The notes: generated by a model from the letters alone, not told the origin. Counted from the first letter of the stretch, positions 35,802 through 44,508 are shown. The stretch: 64,000 bases of DNA from Flavobacterium sp. A45 (GCF_002001005.1 NZ_MUNX01000071.1:48060-112059); one strand, 5' to 3'. A program made the numbers and translations.

Positions 35802-36815
35802 ATGAAAGGCGTATTATTAGTAAACTTAGGCTCACCTGAAAGCCCAACACCCAAAGATGTAAAACCCTATTTAGATGAATTTTTAATGGACAAATACGTG
35901 ATTGATGTTCCGTATTTGTTGCGAGCATTATTGGTTCGCGGTATTATTTTGCGAAAAAGACCTGAAGAATCTGCGCATGCTTACGCAAAAATTTGGTGGG
36001 ATGAAGGCTCTCCATTGGTTGTCCTTTCTGAAAGAATGCATAAAAAAGTACAGCCATTAGTTAATGTTCCTGTGGCGCTGGCTATGCGATATGGTAGCAT
36101 GACTATTGAAAAAGGACTTCAGGAATTGAACGACAAAGGTGTCACAGAAGTTTTGCTTTTTCCTTTGTATCCGCAATATGCTATGGCTTCCACTTTAACA
36201 ATTTTGGTCAAGGCCGAAGAAATCCGCAAGAAGAAATTTCCACAAATGAAGTTTACTGATGTTCCTGCGTTTTACAACAAACCCGATTACATTAAAAACT
36301 TAGCCGACTCGATTCAGAAACATTTATCCGGATTTGAATACGATCATTTGCTGTTCTCTTACCACGGAATTCCAGAGCGCCATATCCGCAAAACCGATGT
36401 AACCAAATCACATTGCAAAATTGACGGTTCCTGCTGTAACACGCCATCTCCGGCACATGATTTTTGCTACCGCCATCAGTGTTACGAAACGACCAAACAA
36501 GTGATTAAATTACTAAATCTTCCTGAAGATAAATACAGTCTGACTTTTCAGTCCAGATTAGCAGGAGATAAATGGCTTGAACCTTATACTGATGTCGAAA
36601 TTGATAAAATGCCCGAAAAAGGAATTAAAAATCTGGCTGTTGTAACTCCAGCTTTTGTTTCAGATTGTTTAGAAACATTGGAAGAAATTGCAATGCGTGC
36701 CAAAGAAGATTTTGAAGCAAAAGGTGGTCAAAATTTCTTAGCAATTCCTTGTTTGAATGATGATGATGAATGGTGTGAAACGGTTGGAAATTGGATTAAT
36801 GATTGGGCTAAATAA
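35802..36815 (+). CDS. hemH: Ferrochelatase
   Basis: 337 residues; inserts Fe2+ into protoporphyrin IX. Start MKGVLLVNLGSPESP is the family N-terminus. Catalytic H188 in FSYHGIPERH and the acidic helix FVSDCLETLEEI (E291). Between them is an internal cysteine-rich stretch, C205, C211, C212, C222 and C227 (HCKIDGSCCN...FCYRHQC), as in ferrochelatases that carry a [2Fe-2S] cluster in an internal segment rather than at the C-terminus. Last cytoplasmic step of the pathway begun by the hemA operon, here on the opposite strand. Confidence 0.95.
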   Translation: MKGVLLVNLGSPESPTPKDVKPYLDEFLMDKYVIDVPYLLRALLVRGIILRKRPEESAHAYAKIWWDEGSPLVVLSERMHKKVQPLVNVPVALAMRYGSMTIEKGLQELNDKGVTEVLLFPLYPQYAMASTLTILVKAEEIRKKKFPQMKFTDVPAFYNKPDYIKNLADSIQKHLSGFEYDHLLFSYHGIPERHIRKTDVTKSHCKIDGSCCNTPSPAHDFCYRHQCYETTKQVIKLLNLPEDKYSLTFQSRLAGDKWLEPYTDVEIDKMPEKGIKNLAVVTPAFVSDCLETLEEIAMRAKEDFEAKGGQNFLAIPCLNDDDEWCETVGNWINDWAK

Positions 36816-36819
36816 AAAT

Positions 36820-36882
36820 GTTTAAAAGTTTAAGGTTTAAAGTTATATAACGAGCTTGAACCTTAAACTTTGAGCTTTAAAC
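36820..36882. repeat. Inverted repeat between hemH and hemJ
   Basis: Perfect 12-base arms AAGTTTAAGGTT (36826-36837) and AACCTTAAACTT (36859-36870), with further imperfect GTTTAAA/TTTAAAC ends. No long T run; probably a dispersed repeat. Confidence 0.65.
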
Positions 36883-36889
36883 AAAAAAT

Positions 36890-37447
36890 ATGGAATATTA
36901 TAATTACCTAAAATCCCTACATCTCATCTTTGTAATCACTTGGTTTGCTGGTTTATTCTATATCGTTCGGTTATTTGTGTACCAAATAGAAGCCGCCGAT
37001 AAACCTTCGCCAGAAAAAGAAATTCTGCAAAAGCAATACAAAATAATGAGTTATCGACTGTGGTACATTATTACTTGGCCAAGTGCTGTTTTGACTAGTA
37101 TTTTTGCATTTTGGATGCTGTTTTTTACTCCAATGGGCAATGCTTGGCTACAAATGCCATGGATGCATGTAAAACTTGGCTTTGTTTTTGTGCTATATTT
37201 ATATCATTTGAAATGCCAGCAGATTTTTAGTCAATTGCAAAGAGACGAAGTAAAATACACCACCAATTTTATGCGCTTGTGGAATGAGGTTGCCACTATC
37301 ATTTTATTCGCTGTTGTGTTTTTAGTAATTTTAAAAAATGCCGTTAACTGGATTTATGGAGTAATCGGTATTTTCGTATTTTCGATTACCATTATGCTAG
37401 GTTTTAAATTTTACAAAAGGATTAGAGAGCGAAATAGTAAGCAGTAA
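36890..37447 (+). CDS. hemJ: Protoporphyrinogen oxidase HemJ
   Basis: 185 residues, four or more membrane helices. Conserved H11 (KSLHLIFVITWFAGLFYIVR) and the pair H93/K95 (PWMHVKLGFV) are the heme and catalytic residues of HemJ (old name UPF0093/CopD-like). Oxidises protoporphyrinogen IX in the inner membrane. It follows hemH by 74 bases, giving the last two heme steps together. Confidence 0.92.
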   Translation: MEYYNYLKSLHLIFVITWFAGLFYIVRLFVYQIEAADKPSPEKEILQKQYKIMSYRLWYIITWPSAVLTSIFAFWMLFFTPMGNAWLQMPWMHVKLGFVFVLYLYHLKCQQIFSQLQRDEVKYTTNFMRLWNEVATIILFAVVFLVILKNAVNWIYGVIGIFVFSITIMLGFKFYKRIRERNSKQ

Positions 37448-37546
37448 TCAGTATTTAGTATTCAGATGTTGGGTTAATGCCTGAAACACTGAACACAAGT
37501 TACTAACTGAATACTTAAAAACCGAACACTGAATACTTAAAAAAAT
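37448..37546. repeat. Repeats around CTGAATACT before the sensor kinase
   Basis: Several copies of the word ACTGAATACT / AGTATTCAG in both orientations, typical decaying flavobacterial intergenic repeat. No terminator or promoter is evident. Confidence 0.5.
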
Positions 37547-39019
37547 ATGCTTAAAAACTTTAAGATTCCTATAATTTCATTACGTGTTAGAATCTTTCTC
37601 TCAATGGTTGTGTTGATCATTGCAACCTCTCTTTTGCTCATAACCATCTCCGTCTTTCAATATAAAAGCATCGCCAAAGAGTACAATCAAAAGCGAATTG
37701 AAAGTATGGAATTTTATGTGAAAAAGCATATTAATTATATGCTTTCCAATACCACTTATCCCTTGACGGATGACAACATCAAATTAATCTTTAAAGACAA
37801 AATTCACGAAATATCCGATATTCAAAATACTGAAATACAGATCTATTCCCTAGACGGAAAATTATTAAAATCCTCCAAAGAATCCTTTTTTGTAACGACA
37901 AAATCCCCGATAGTATCGAAATTCATCGTTCGTTTGGTCAATACTTCAATAGACAAAAGATTTGTCGAAGTCAAAACCGTTAATGGCATAAAATATCGTT
38001 CTTCCTACAGTCTCATAAAAAACAAAAAATTCAAACCCATTGGAATCCTAAAGTTACCAAGTGTTCCCGATGATGGCTATTATGAAAAGAAATTAAACGA
38101 TTTCTTGGTCAGCTTAGCACAGGTATATGCGCTCATGATTGCCTTGGCTTTTGGATTGGCTTATCTCCTTTCTTCCTTTATCACCAAACCCATCTATGAT
38201 TTTGCCGAAAAATTAAGGGATACCAGTTTGAACCAAAAGAACGAAAAAATTCCTTTTTCGGCCAAAATTAAAGAAATTAACATGCTGTTGCATGCCTACA
38301 ACAGGATGATTGAAGAACTCGAAAGAAACACCATAAAACTGGCTCAAAACGAGCGAGATCTAGCTTGGAGGGAAATGGCCAAACAGGTGGCTCACGAAAT
38401 CAAAAACCCGCTAACGCCAATGCGACTTACTATTCAGAGTTTTCAGAGAAAATTTCACCCAGAAGACCCAAATATCAAACAGAAACTAAACGATTTCTCT
38501 GAATCCTTAATTCAGCAAATAGACACGATGAGTGCCGTTGCTTCAGCCTTTTCTGATTTTGCTTCGATGCCTGCCCAACAAAATGAAGTATTGAATGTCG
38601 TAGAAGTGGTAGAACTCACCCTAGATATTTTTCATGAAGATTATATTGTTTTTGAGTGTTCCGAAAAAGATATTATTTCCAAAATTGACCGTACACAGCT
38701 CATTAGAGTGATTACGAATTTGGTTAAAAATGCCATACAGGCCATTCCAGAAGATCAAGAAACCAAAATGATATTGGTTACCATCGAAAGAATAAAAAAA
38801 GAAGTCATCATTACTATAAAAGACAATGGAACTGGAATAAATCCTGAACATATCAACAACATTTTTGAACCCAAATTCACTACCAAAAACAGCGGAATGG
38901 GCTTGGGGCTTGGAATAATAAAAAACATTATCGAAAACTACAACGGAACAATTACCTTTGAATCTAAATTTGGAAGAGGAACTATTTTTACCGTTACCCT
39001 ACCCATCATTAACTCATAA
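37547..39019 (+). CDS. Membrane sensor histidine kinase
   Basis: 490 residues. Two membrane helices (about 14-39 and 186-216) enclose a ~150-residue periplasmic sensor; then HAMP, HisKA with phosphoacceptor H283 (AKQVAHEIKNPLTPMRLT) and an ATPase domain with the N box (NLVKNAIQAIP), G1 (DNGTGI) and G2 (GMGLGLGIIKNI). The AHEIKNPLTPMRL form is that of NtrY-like kinases. No response regulator gene is next to it, so its partner is elsewhere. The enoyl-CoA hydratase gene follows by 9 bases. Confidence 0.92.
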   Translation: MLKNFKIPIISLRVRIFLSMVVLIIATSLLLITISVFQYKSIAKEYNQKRIESMEFYVKKHINYMLSNTTYPLTDDNIKLIFKDKIHEISDIQNTEIQIYSLDGKLLKSSKESFFVTTKSPIVSKFIVRLVNTSIDKRFVEVKTVNGIKYRSSYSLIKNKKFKPIGILKLPSVPDDGYYEKKLNDFLVSLAQVYALMIALAFGLAYLLSSFITKPIYDFAEKLRDTSLNQKNEKIPFSAKIKEINMLLHAYNRMIEELERNTIKLAQNERDLAWREMAKQVAHEIKNPLTPMRLTIQSFQRKFHPEDPNIKQKLNDFSESLIQQIDTMSAVASAFSDFASMPAQQNEVLNVVEVVELTLDIFHEDYIVFECSEKDIISKIDRTQLIRVITNLVKNAIQAIPEDQETKMILVTIERIKKEVIITIKDNGTGINPEHINNIFEPKFTTKNSGMGLGLGIIKNIIENYNGTITFESKFGRGTIFTVTLPIINS

Positions 39020-39028
39020 CTAAACACA

Positions 39029-39811
39029 ATGAACTACGACAATCTTTTAATTACAATTGAAAACAACATTGCAACCGTTGTTATTAACAGACCAACCAAA
39101 CTAAATGCTTTGAACATTGCAACGATTAATGATTTGCACAAAGCCATAAAAGTATTGGGTAAAAACAAAGAAATTCAAATTATCATACTTACGGGAACTG
39201 GCGAAAAAGCATTTGTCGCCGGTGCAGACATTTCGGAATTTGCTCATTTTACAATCGAAGAAGGAGCGCAACTGGCTTTTCAGGGGCAAGAATTGCTATT
39301 TAATTATATTGAAAACCTAAAAACTCCTGTTATTGCTGCCATCAATGGATTTGCATTGGGAGGCGGATTGGAATTGGCTATGGCCTGTCATTTTAGAGTA
39401 GCCTCAGACAATGCCAAAATGGGACTTCCAGAAGTTTCTCTTGGAGTGATTCCGGGTTACGGAGGTACACAACGTTTACCGCAATTGGTTGGTAAAGGCC
39501 GAGCAATGGAAATGATTATGACCGCAGGAATGATAACTGCCGACGAAGCCAAACAATACGGACTAGTGAATCACGTAGTTCCACAAGCCGAATTAATCGA
39601 ATTTTGCACTGGAATTGCCCAAAAAATAATGAAAAACTCTCCTTTTGCCATTGGTAGGGCCATAAAAGCTATCAATGCAAATTATACCGAAGGAAAGAAC
39701 GGTTATGAGACCGAAATCAAAAACTTTGGAAAGTGTTTTGGAACCGAAGATTTCAACGAAGGAACTAAAGCATTTTTGGAGAAAAGAAAAGCTGTCTTTA
39801 CTGGGAAATAG
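39029..39811 (+). CDS. Enoyl-CoA hydratase (crotonase)
   Basis: 260 residues. Oxyanion-hole motif AGADISEF, then AINGFALGGGLELAMAC and GLPEVSLGVIPGYGGTQRL, each with its catalytic glutamate, so it is an active hydratase and not an isomerase-only variant. Hydrates short 2-enoyl-CoA in fatty-acid or branched-chain amino-acid breakdown. Likely co-transcribed with the sensor kinase upstream; that link looks accidental. Confidence 0.93.
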   Translation: MNYDNLLITIENNIATVVINRPTKLNALNIATINDLHKAIKVLGKNKEIQIIILTGTGEKAFVAGADISEFAHFTIEEGAQLAFQGQELLFNYIENLKTPVIAAINGFALGGGLELAMACHFRVASDNAKMGLPEVSLGVIPGYGGTQRLPQLVGKGRAMEMIMTAGMITADEAKQYGLVNHVVPQAELIEFCTGIAQKIMKNSPFAIGRAIKAINANYTEGKNGYETEIKNFGKCFGTEDFNEGTKAFLEKRKAVFTGK

Positions 39812-40066
39812 TTAATTAATACATTGATTTTTAAATTGTCATTGAAATTGAATTTTGCCGTTCTAAAGTCGGAATGCGAATGTGTGAGGGAAATATCGTT
39901 AAGTTAAGGTTTTTTTATTCTCGCCAAGACGCGAAGACGCAAAGATATTGACTCTGAACTTTGCGCCTTCGCGTCTTGGCGAGAGTTAAATTTAGAAAAA
40001 AACTAACTAGAAATCCTTAACATAACGACATTTTTCCTTATCCAAAAATGATAAAAAAAACAACTT
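39812..40066. other. Intergenic region before recA
   Basis: Holds one large hairpin, listed separately, and otherwise AT-rich DNA with no gene. The recA promoter is at its right end. Confidence 0.5.
39919..39984. repeat. Large hairpin with 26-base arms
   Basis: Arms at 39919-39944 and 39959-39984 pair at 25 of 26 positions (the exception can form G-U in RNA) around a 14-base loop. They begin TCTCGCCAAGACGCGAAG. It is G/C-rich in an AT-rich setting. It may end the enoyl-CoA hydratase message, though no T run follows. Confidence 0.8.
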
Positions 40067-40096
40067 TTGCTACTTCGAAAAAAAGAAGTATTTTTA
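40067..40096 (+). promoter_or_regulatory. recA promoter with an internal palindrome
   Basis: TTG at 40067, 19 bases, TATTTTTA at 40089 (last base differs from TAnnTTTG). Between and overlapping them is TACTTC-N8-GAAGTA (40071-40090), a perfect inverted repeat placed where a repressor would block transcription. The coding start is 73 bases downstream. Confidence 0.55.
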
Positions 40097-40169
40097 CGAA
40101 AATTATATAAAAACGATCCCTTATTTTGAAGAAAATAAAGGAAAAACCGAATAAACAAAAGAAATAGAG

Positions 40170-41189
40170 ATGAAAGAAAAAAGCAGTTCAGAGAAAGAAG
40201 CTAAGTTGAAAGCGTTGCAGCTTACACTTGACAAATTAGACAAAACCTACGGAAAAGGAACTGTAATGAAAATGGGGGACAAAGCCATAGAGGAAGTGGA
40301 AACTATTTCATCTGGGTCTTTGGGAGTTGATTTGGCTTTGGGAGTTGGTGGATATCCAAAAGGAAGAATTATAGAGATTTACGGACCAGAATCGTCTGGT
40401 AAAACGACTTTGACACTTCATGCAATTGCAGAAGCTCAAAAAGCGGGAGGAATTGCTGCTTTTATTGATGCTGAGCATGCTTTTGATAGAAATTATGCTG
40501 AGAAATTAGGAGTTGATATCGAAAACCTAATCATTTCGCAACCGGATAACGGGGAACAAGCACTTGAAATTGCCGAAAACCTGATTCGTTCTGGAGCGAT
40601 TGACATCGTGGTTATTGACTCGGTTGCTGCATTGACACCAAAAAGTGAAATTGAAGGTGAAATGGGAGATTCCAAAATGGGTCTTCACGCTCGTTTAATG
40701 TCTCAAGCATTGAGAAAATTGACGGGAACGATCAGCAAAACGAATTGTACTGTGTTTTTCATCAACCAGTTGAGAGAGAAAATTGGTGTAATGTTTGGAA
40801 ATCCAGAAACTACTACCGGTGGTAACGCCTTGAAGTTTTACGCTTCGGTACGTTTGGATATCCGTCGTTCTACACAGATTAAAGACGGTGAGAATGTTTT
40901 GGGTAACAGAACTAAAGTAAAAGTCGTTAAAAACAAAGTGGCACCACCATTTAAAACAGCTGAATTTGACATTATGTACGGTGAAGGAATTTCCAAAACT
41001 GGAGAAATACTAGACCTTGCCGTAGAGTTTGAAATTATCAAAAAAGCGGGTTCTTGGTTCAGTTATGGTGATACCAAACTAGGGCAAGGCCGTGATGCAG
41101 TTAAAACATTGATTAAAGACAATCCAGAATTGGCTGATGAACTGGAAGTGAAAATCAAAAATCACATCAAGGAATTAGCCGAAGCATAA
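40170..41189 (+). CDS. recA: Recombinase RecA
   Basis: 339 residues, normal length. Walker A at residues 72-80 (GPESSGKTT), Walker [15 protein letters not shown], and L2-loop region [15 protein letters not shown]. Drives homologous strand exchange and induces SOS response where a LexA is present. Monocistronic between its own promoter and terminator. Confidence 0.98.
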   Translation: MKEKSSSEKEAKLKALQLTLDKLDKTYGKGTVMKMGDKAIEEVETISSGSLGVDLALGVGGYPKGRIIEIYGPESSGKTTLTLHAIAEAQKAGGIAAFIDAEHAFDRNYAEKLGVDIENLIISQPDNGEQALEIAENLIRSGAIDIVVIDSVAALTPKSEIEGEMGDSKMGLHARLMSQALRKLTGTISKTNCTVFFINQLREKIGVMFGNPETTTGGNALKFYASVRLDIRRSTQIKDGENVLGNRTKVKVVKNKVAPPFKTAEFDIMYGEGISKTGEILDLAVEFEIIKKAGSWFSYGDTKLGQGRDAVKTLIKDNPELADELEVKIKNHIKELAEA

Positions 41190-41195
41190 AAACAT

Positions 41196-41235
41196 AAAAG
41201 ACCGTCTAGTTCCAAAAAACGAGACGGTCTTTTTT
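41196..41235. terminator. Bidirectional terminator between recA and plsC
   Basis: Arms AAAAGACCGTCT and AGACGGTCTTTT with a 14-base loop and T/A runs on both sides, between convergent genes. Confidence 0.9.
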
Positions 41236-42004
41236 ATTTACTTATTTTAGATTCATCCAGCTTTTTGAAAGCCATTAATTCATCATAAATTAAGTTACGT
41301 ACGTGTTCACGAACTTCCTTTCTGTCCAATGGTTCTCCCTTATCCGAAACCGTTTCAACCAAAGGCAAAATCTTAACACGCATTAGACCTGGACTGCCAC
41401 TATAGAACGTGTACGACAACCTCTTCTTATTATCCGGAAATACAAGCGGAACTATGGGCAAATGATGCTCTACAGCCAAACGGAAAGCACCGTCCTTGAA
41501 ATGATCCAAAAATATTGACTCATCATGTGGCACTCCCCCTTCTGGAAAAATGCAGATACTTAATCCTCTATCAATTCTTTTTTGAGCTTCATTAAACACT
41601 TCCATTCTGCTTTTAGAACAGCTTCTATCCACTAAAATACTGGTTCTTTTATAGAAAAACCCAAACAACGGAATCTTGGCAAGCGACATTTTCCCAACAA
41701 AAACAAAAGGATTGTCCACTGAAGCAAGCATTAGCATAATATCCGACATCGAAGTATGGTTGGCGACAAACATATAACTTTTCTTGCGATCCAATTTTTG
41801 GACTTTCTCAATTTTATAATAGAAACCCATACCAAAAAGCACACATTTGGCCCAAATGCGGGACATTTTAAAGAAATATGGATAACCTCTTTCAGTCAAT
41901 ATGGAAGCTACCAAAAAAGGAAGCATAATCAGGATGGGTATGAGCATAACCACATAAAACCAAACCCGCCAAACGGCCCAAAATATCTTTTTTACACTTT
42001 TCAT
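41234..42004 (-). CDS. plsC: 1-acyl-sn-glycerol-3-phosphate acyltransferase
   Basis: 256 residues. N-terminal membrane helices, catalytic H83-x4-D88 (ANHTSMSDIM), FPEGG at 153-157 and a GKMSLAKIPLFG motif that binds the acyl-acceptor. Converts lysophosphatidate to phosphatidate in the inner membrane. A longer frame of 26 codons exists upstream, but the promoter lies inside it, so I use MKSVKKIFW. Its promoter overlaps that of trpS on the other strand. Confidence 0.9.
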   Translation of the reverse strand: MKSVKKIFWAVWRVWFYVVMLIPILIMLPFLVASILTERGYPYFFKMSRIWAKCVLFGMGFYYKIEKVQKLDRKKSYMFVANHTSMSDIMLMLASVDNPFVFVGKMSLAKIPLFGFFYKRTSILVDRSCSKSRMEVFNEAQKRIDRGLSICIFPEGGVPHDESIFLDHFKDGAFRLAVEHHLPIVPLVFPDNKKRLSYTFYSGSPGLMRVKILPLVETVSDKGEPLDRKEVREHVRNLIYDELMAFKKLDESKISK

Positions 42005-42009
42005 AAAGT

Positions 42010-42042
42010 CAAAAGTAAGGAAACTTGCGGAAAATTTAGCAA
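42010..42042 (-). promoter_or_regulatory. plsC promoter, predicted leaderless
   Basis: Minus-strand TTG (42042-42040), 22 bases, TACTTTTG (42017-42010), a perfect TAnnTTTG. The start codon begins only 6 bases past the final G, where transcription would normally begin. Confidence 0.6.
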
Positions 42043-42056
42043 AAGAATTAACTTTG
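42025..42056 (+). promoter_or_regulatory. trpS promoter
   Basis: TTG at 42025, 21 bases, TAACTTTG at 42049-42056, a perfect TAnnTTTG. It shares DNA with the plsC promoter on the other strand: the two -33 elements cross. Confidence 0.7.
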
Positions 42057-42107
42057 CGGTCAAATATTACATCACCATACAATCATACGAGATTTAAATA
42101 AATAAAA

Positions 42108-43082
42108 ATGGCAAAAATACTTACAGGCGTTCAAAGTACAGGAACTCCGCATTTAGGAAACCTATTGGGCGCAATTATACCTGCAATTGAACTGTCGAAT
42201 AAACCAGAAAACGAATCTTTCCTTTTTATAGCCGATTTGCATTCAATTACACAAATAAAAGATGGCGACACACTAAGAGCCAACACTTATAGTACCGCAG
42301 CTGCATGGTTGGCTTGTGGTTTGAATATTGAAAAAGTGATTTTTTACCGCCAGTCCGATGTGACACAAACAGCGGAATTATCGTGGTATTTGAGCTGTTT
42401 TTTCCCTTTCCAACGTTTGACATTGGCACACTCTTTCAAAGACAAATCAGATCGATTGGATGATGTTAATGCCGGTTTGTTTTCGTATCCAATGTTAATG
42501 GCTGCTGATATTTTATTATATGATGCTCAATTTGTTCCCGTTGGAAAAGACCAATTGCAACATTTAGAAATTACCCGTGATGTGGCATCCCGTTTCAACC
42601 ACCAAATGGGGGAAACTTTTGTGATACCTGAAGCCAAAATTCAAGAAGACAGCATGTTGATTCCTGGTACGAACGGTGGAAAAATGAGTAAATCCGCAAA
42701 TAACTTTATCAATATTTTCTTGGATGACAAAGCCTTGCGCAAACAAATCATGAGTATTGAAACTGACAGCACGCCACTTGAAGCTCCAAAAAATCCTGAT
42801 ACCTGCAACTGTTTTACTTTGTATAAATTATTGGCAAACGAAAGTCAAATCGAAGCGATGAGAGCCAACTATTTAGGGGGTAATTATGGATACGGCCACG
42901 CCAAACAAGCTTTGTTTGAATTGATCGTTGAAAAATTTAAAACCGAAAGAGAAAAATACAACTACTACATCAACAATCTTCCAGAAGTAGATGCTTTATT
43001 GAAAAAAGGAGCTGCAAAAGCCAGTATTGTTGCCAATGGAGTTTTGGCAAGAGTAAGAGAGAAATTAGGATTTGAGGTTTAG
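42108..43082 (+). CDS. trpS: Tryptophanyl-tRNA synthetase
   Basis: 324 residues, class Ic synthetase. HIGH-like motif TPHLGN at residues 13-18 and KMSKS at 192-196. Charges tRNA-Trp. Followed by a terminator hairpin. No T-box or leader peptide upstream. Confidence 0.97.
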   Translation: MAKILTGVQSTGTPHLGNLLGAIIPAIELSNKPENESFLFIADLHSITQIKDGDTLRANTYSTAAAWLACGLNIEKVIFYRQSDVTQTAELSWYLSCFFPFQRLTLAHSFKDKSDRLDDVNAGLFSYPMLMAADILLYDAQFVPVGKDQLQHLEITRDVASRFNHQMGETFVIPEAKIQEDSMLIPGTNGGKMSKSANNFINIFLDDKALRKQIMSIETDSTPLEAPKNPDTCNCFTLYKLLANESQIEAMRANYLGGNYGYGHAKQALFELIVEKFKTEREKYNYYINNLPEVDALLKKGAAKASIVANGVLARVREKLGFEV

Positions 43083-43100
43083 ATAAAATTTCCACAAACA

Positions 43101-43161
43101 AAACGAATTGCACTAATTAGCTCGAACAGATTCGTGCTAATTAGTGCAATTCGTTTTTTAA
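43101..43161 (+). terminator. Long hairpin after trpS, probable terminator
   Basis: Perfect 21-base arms (43101-43121 and 43136-43156) beginning AAACGAATTGCACTAATTAGC, followed by T's. The same word, with one base change, is part of the inverted repeat near 21.1 kb, so this is a dispersed repeat that probably also terminates. Confidence 0.8.
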
Positions 43162-43202
43162 CTTAATGGTGTAGCAAATTAAGAAGCCAATATATTACCA
43201 AA

Positions 43203-43850
43203 CTAATCTTTATCTTTCGCTAATTTTTCTGCTATTATGATTGTATGCGTCTCTTTAGTTTTATCGTTTTTTTGGTAATTTATTAGCATAAAATTCAGAT
43301 TATCAAAATCGTTTGCTTTCAATTGATTTGTTAAGTTTTCTGTGTTGTGATAATAAAAATAGGTCCTGTCACCACTGCTTCCTTTTTGATAACCCGATTT
43401 GTCTTTATCACCTTCTACAAAACTTAAATATAGTATTCCCTTTTCATTTAATAAATTTTTACAATCGCCAATGATTTTTTTAATATCAAATTCTGATAAA
43501 TAAGGCAAGCAAAATCCACAAACAACTGCATCAAATTTTGTTTTAATATTATCAATTTCTCTACTGTCCATCACTTCAAATTTGGTATTTGGACAATTTA
43601 TTTTTGCCAAATCAATCATATTTTGTGAAATGTCAATTCCTAAAATTTCGAAATCAGGTCTTTTATTCAATAGATATTTTGTTATGTTTCCTGGGCCACA
43701 GCCAATTTCTAAAATTGATGGATTGTTTTTCGGTAACAGTTTGCAAAACTTGTCATAAGTCTCATTATACAAGTCCAAATCCATAAATTTATCTTCGTAT
43801 AATTTGGCAACTTTATTCCAAGTTTCAAAAGTTTCTAGATATCTATCCAT
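43203..43850 (-). CDS. Class I SAM-dependent methyltransferase
   Basis: 215 residues. Motif I ILEIGCGPGNITKYLL, motif II NTKFEVMDSREID, then FDAVVCGFCLPYL. Methyltransf_25/11 type. Substrate unknown; small-molecule or lipid targets are usual. The C-terminus has a Lys/Asp-rich tail. Single gene convergent to trpS and upstream of the Lrp gene on the same strand. Confidence 0.88.
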   Translation of the reverse strand: MDRYLETFETWNKVAKLYEDKFMDLDLYNETYDKFCKLLPKNNPSILEIGCGPGNITKYLLNKRPDFEILGIDISQNMIDLAKINCPNTKFEVMDSREIDNIKTKFDAVVCGFCLPYLSEFDIKKIIGDCKNLLNEKGILYLSFVEGDKDKSGYQKGSSGDRTYFYYHNTENLTNQLKANDFDNLNFMLINYQKNDKTKETHTIIIAEKLAKDKD

Positions 43851-43886
43851 TTCCTTTTTTTCTGACTATTACAGTGTTTAAAATCC

Positions 43887-44363
43887 TTATTGTATCGGCA
43901 AGTTTTTCTCAAAAGCCGACCCAAAAGAAATAAACGAATCCGTACCTCCTACTCCTTCTATAATGTGAATTTGTTCGTAGATGATTTTACGCAACTCTTC
44001 GTTATTGGCCGCAACAATCTTGATAAACAAAGCATATTTGCCCGAAACCCAATGGCATTCCACAATCTCGGGAATCAATTTGAGTTGCTCGGCTATTGAA
44101 TAGGCAAAACGAGCTTCTTTGGTAGCGATTCCGGTATAGGTAATGGTTTCAAAACCATTGGCTTTCGCATTCAATTTTACTGAAAAACCGGCTATTACAC
44201 CCGATTCCTGCAATTTCTTTACACGTAAATGCACCAAAGAATTCGATACTTTTAATTCTTTGGCTAATTCAGAATATGGAATTCTTCCGTTCTCACTCAG
44301 CTTTCTGATGATTTCTTGGTCTAAATAATCAGTATTTTCGTTGTTTTTGGTGTTTAACATCAC
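43887..44363 (-). CDS. Lrp/AsnC-family transcriptional regulator
   Basis: 158 residues. N-terminal winged helix-turn-helix (LDQEIIRKLSENGRIPYSELAKELKVSNSLVHLRVKKLQ) and C-terminal RAM/AsnC ligand domain (IAAN...IYEQIHIIEGVGGTDSFI). Divergent from the DUF1338 enzyme gene by 150 bases. Lrp members often control an adjacent amino-acid catabolic gene, so control of the DUF1338 gene, probably in lysine breakdown, is the simplest reading. Confidence 0.92.
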   Translation of the reverse strand: MMLNTKNNENTDYLDQEIIRKLSENGRIPYSELAKELKVSNSLVHLRVKKLQESGVIAGFSVKLNAKANGFETITYTGIATKEARFAYSIAEQLKLIPEIVECHWVSGKYALFIKIVAANNEELRKIIYEQIHIIEGVGGTDSFISFGSAFEKNLPIQ

Positions 44364-44508
44364 TTAACTATTTGGTTGAAAACTATAACATTGACAATTC
44401 TAAAGCAAAAAACAGTTTTAAAACTGTCAAAATTACATAAATATTATTCAAATATGTCTATTTATAAATAATCGAATCAACATTATGTTAGTTCAACAGA
44501 TTTCTATC

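Noticed and set aside
37448..37546. Repeated CTGAATACT words as a CRISPR array
   Set aside because: Units are very short, unevenly spaced and in both orientations.
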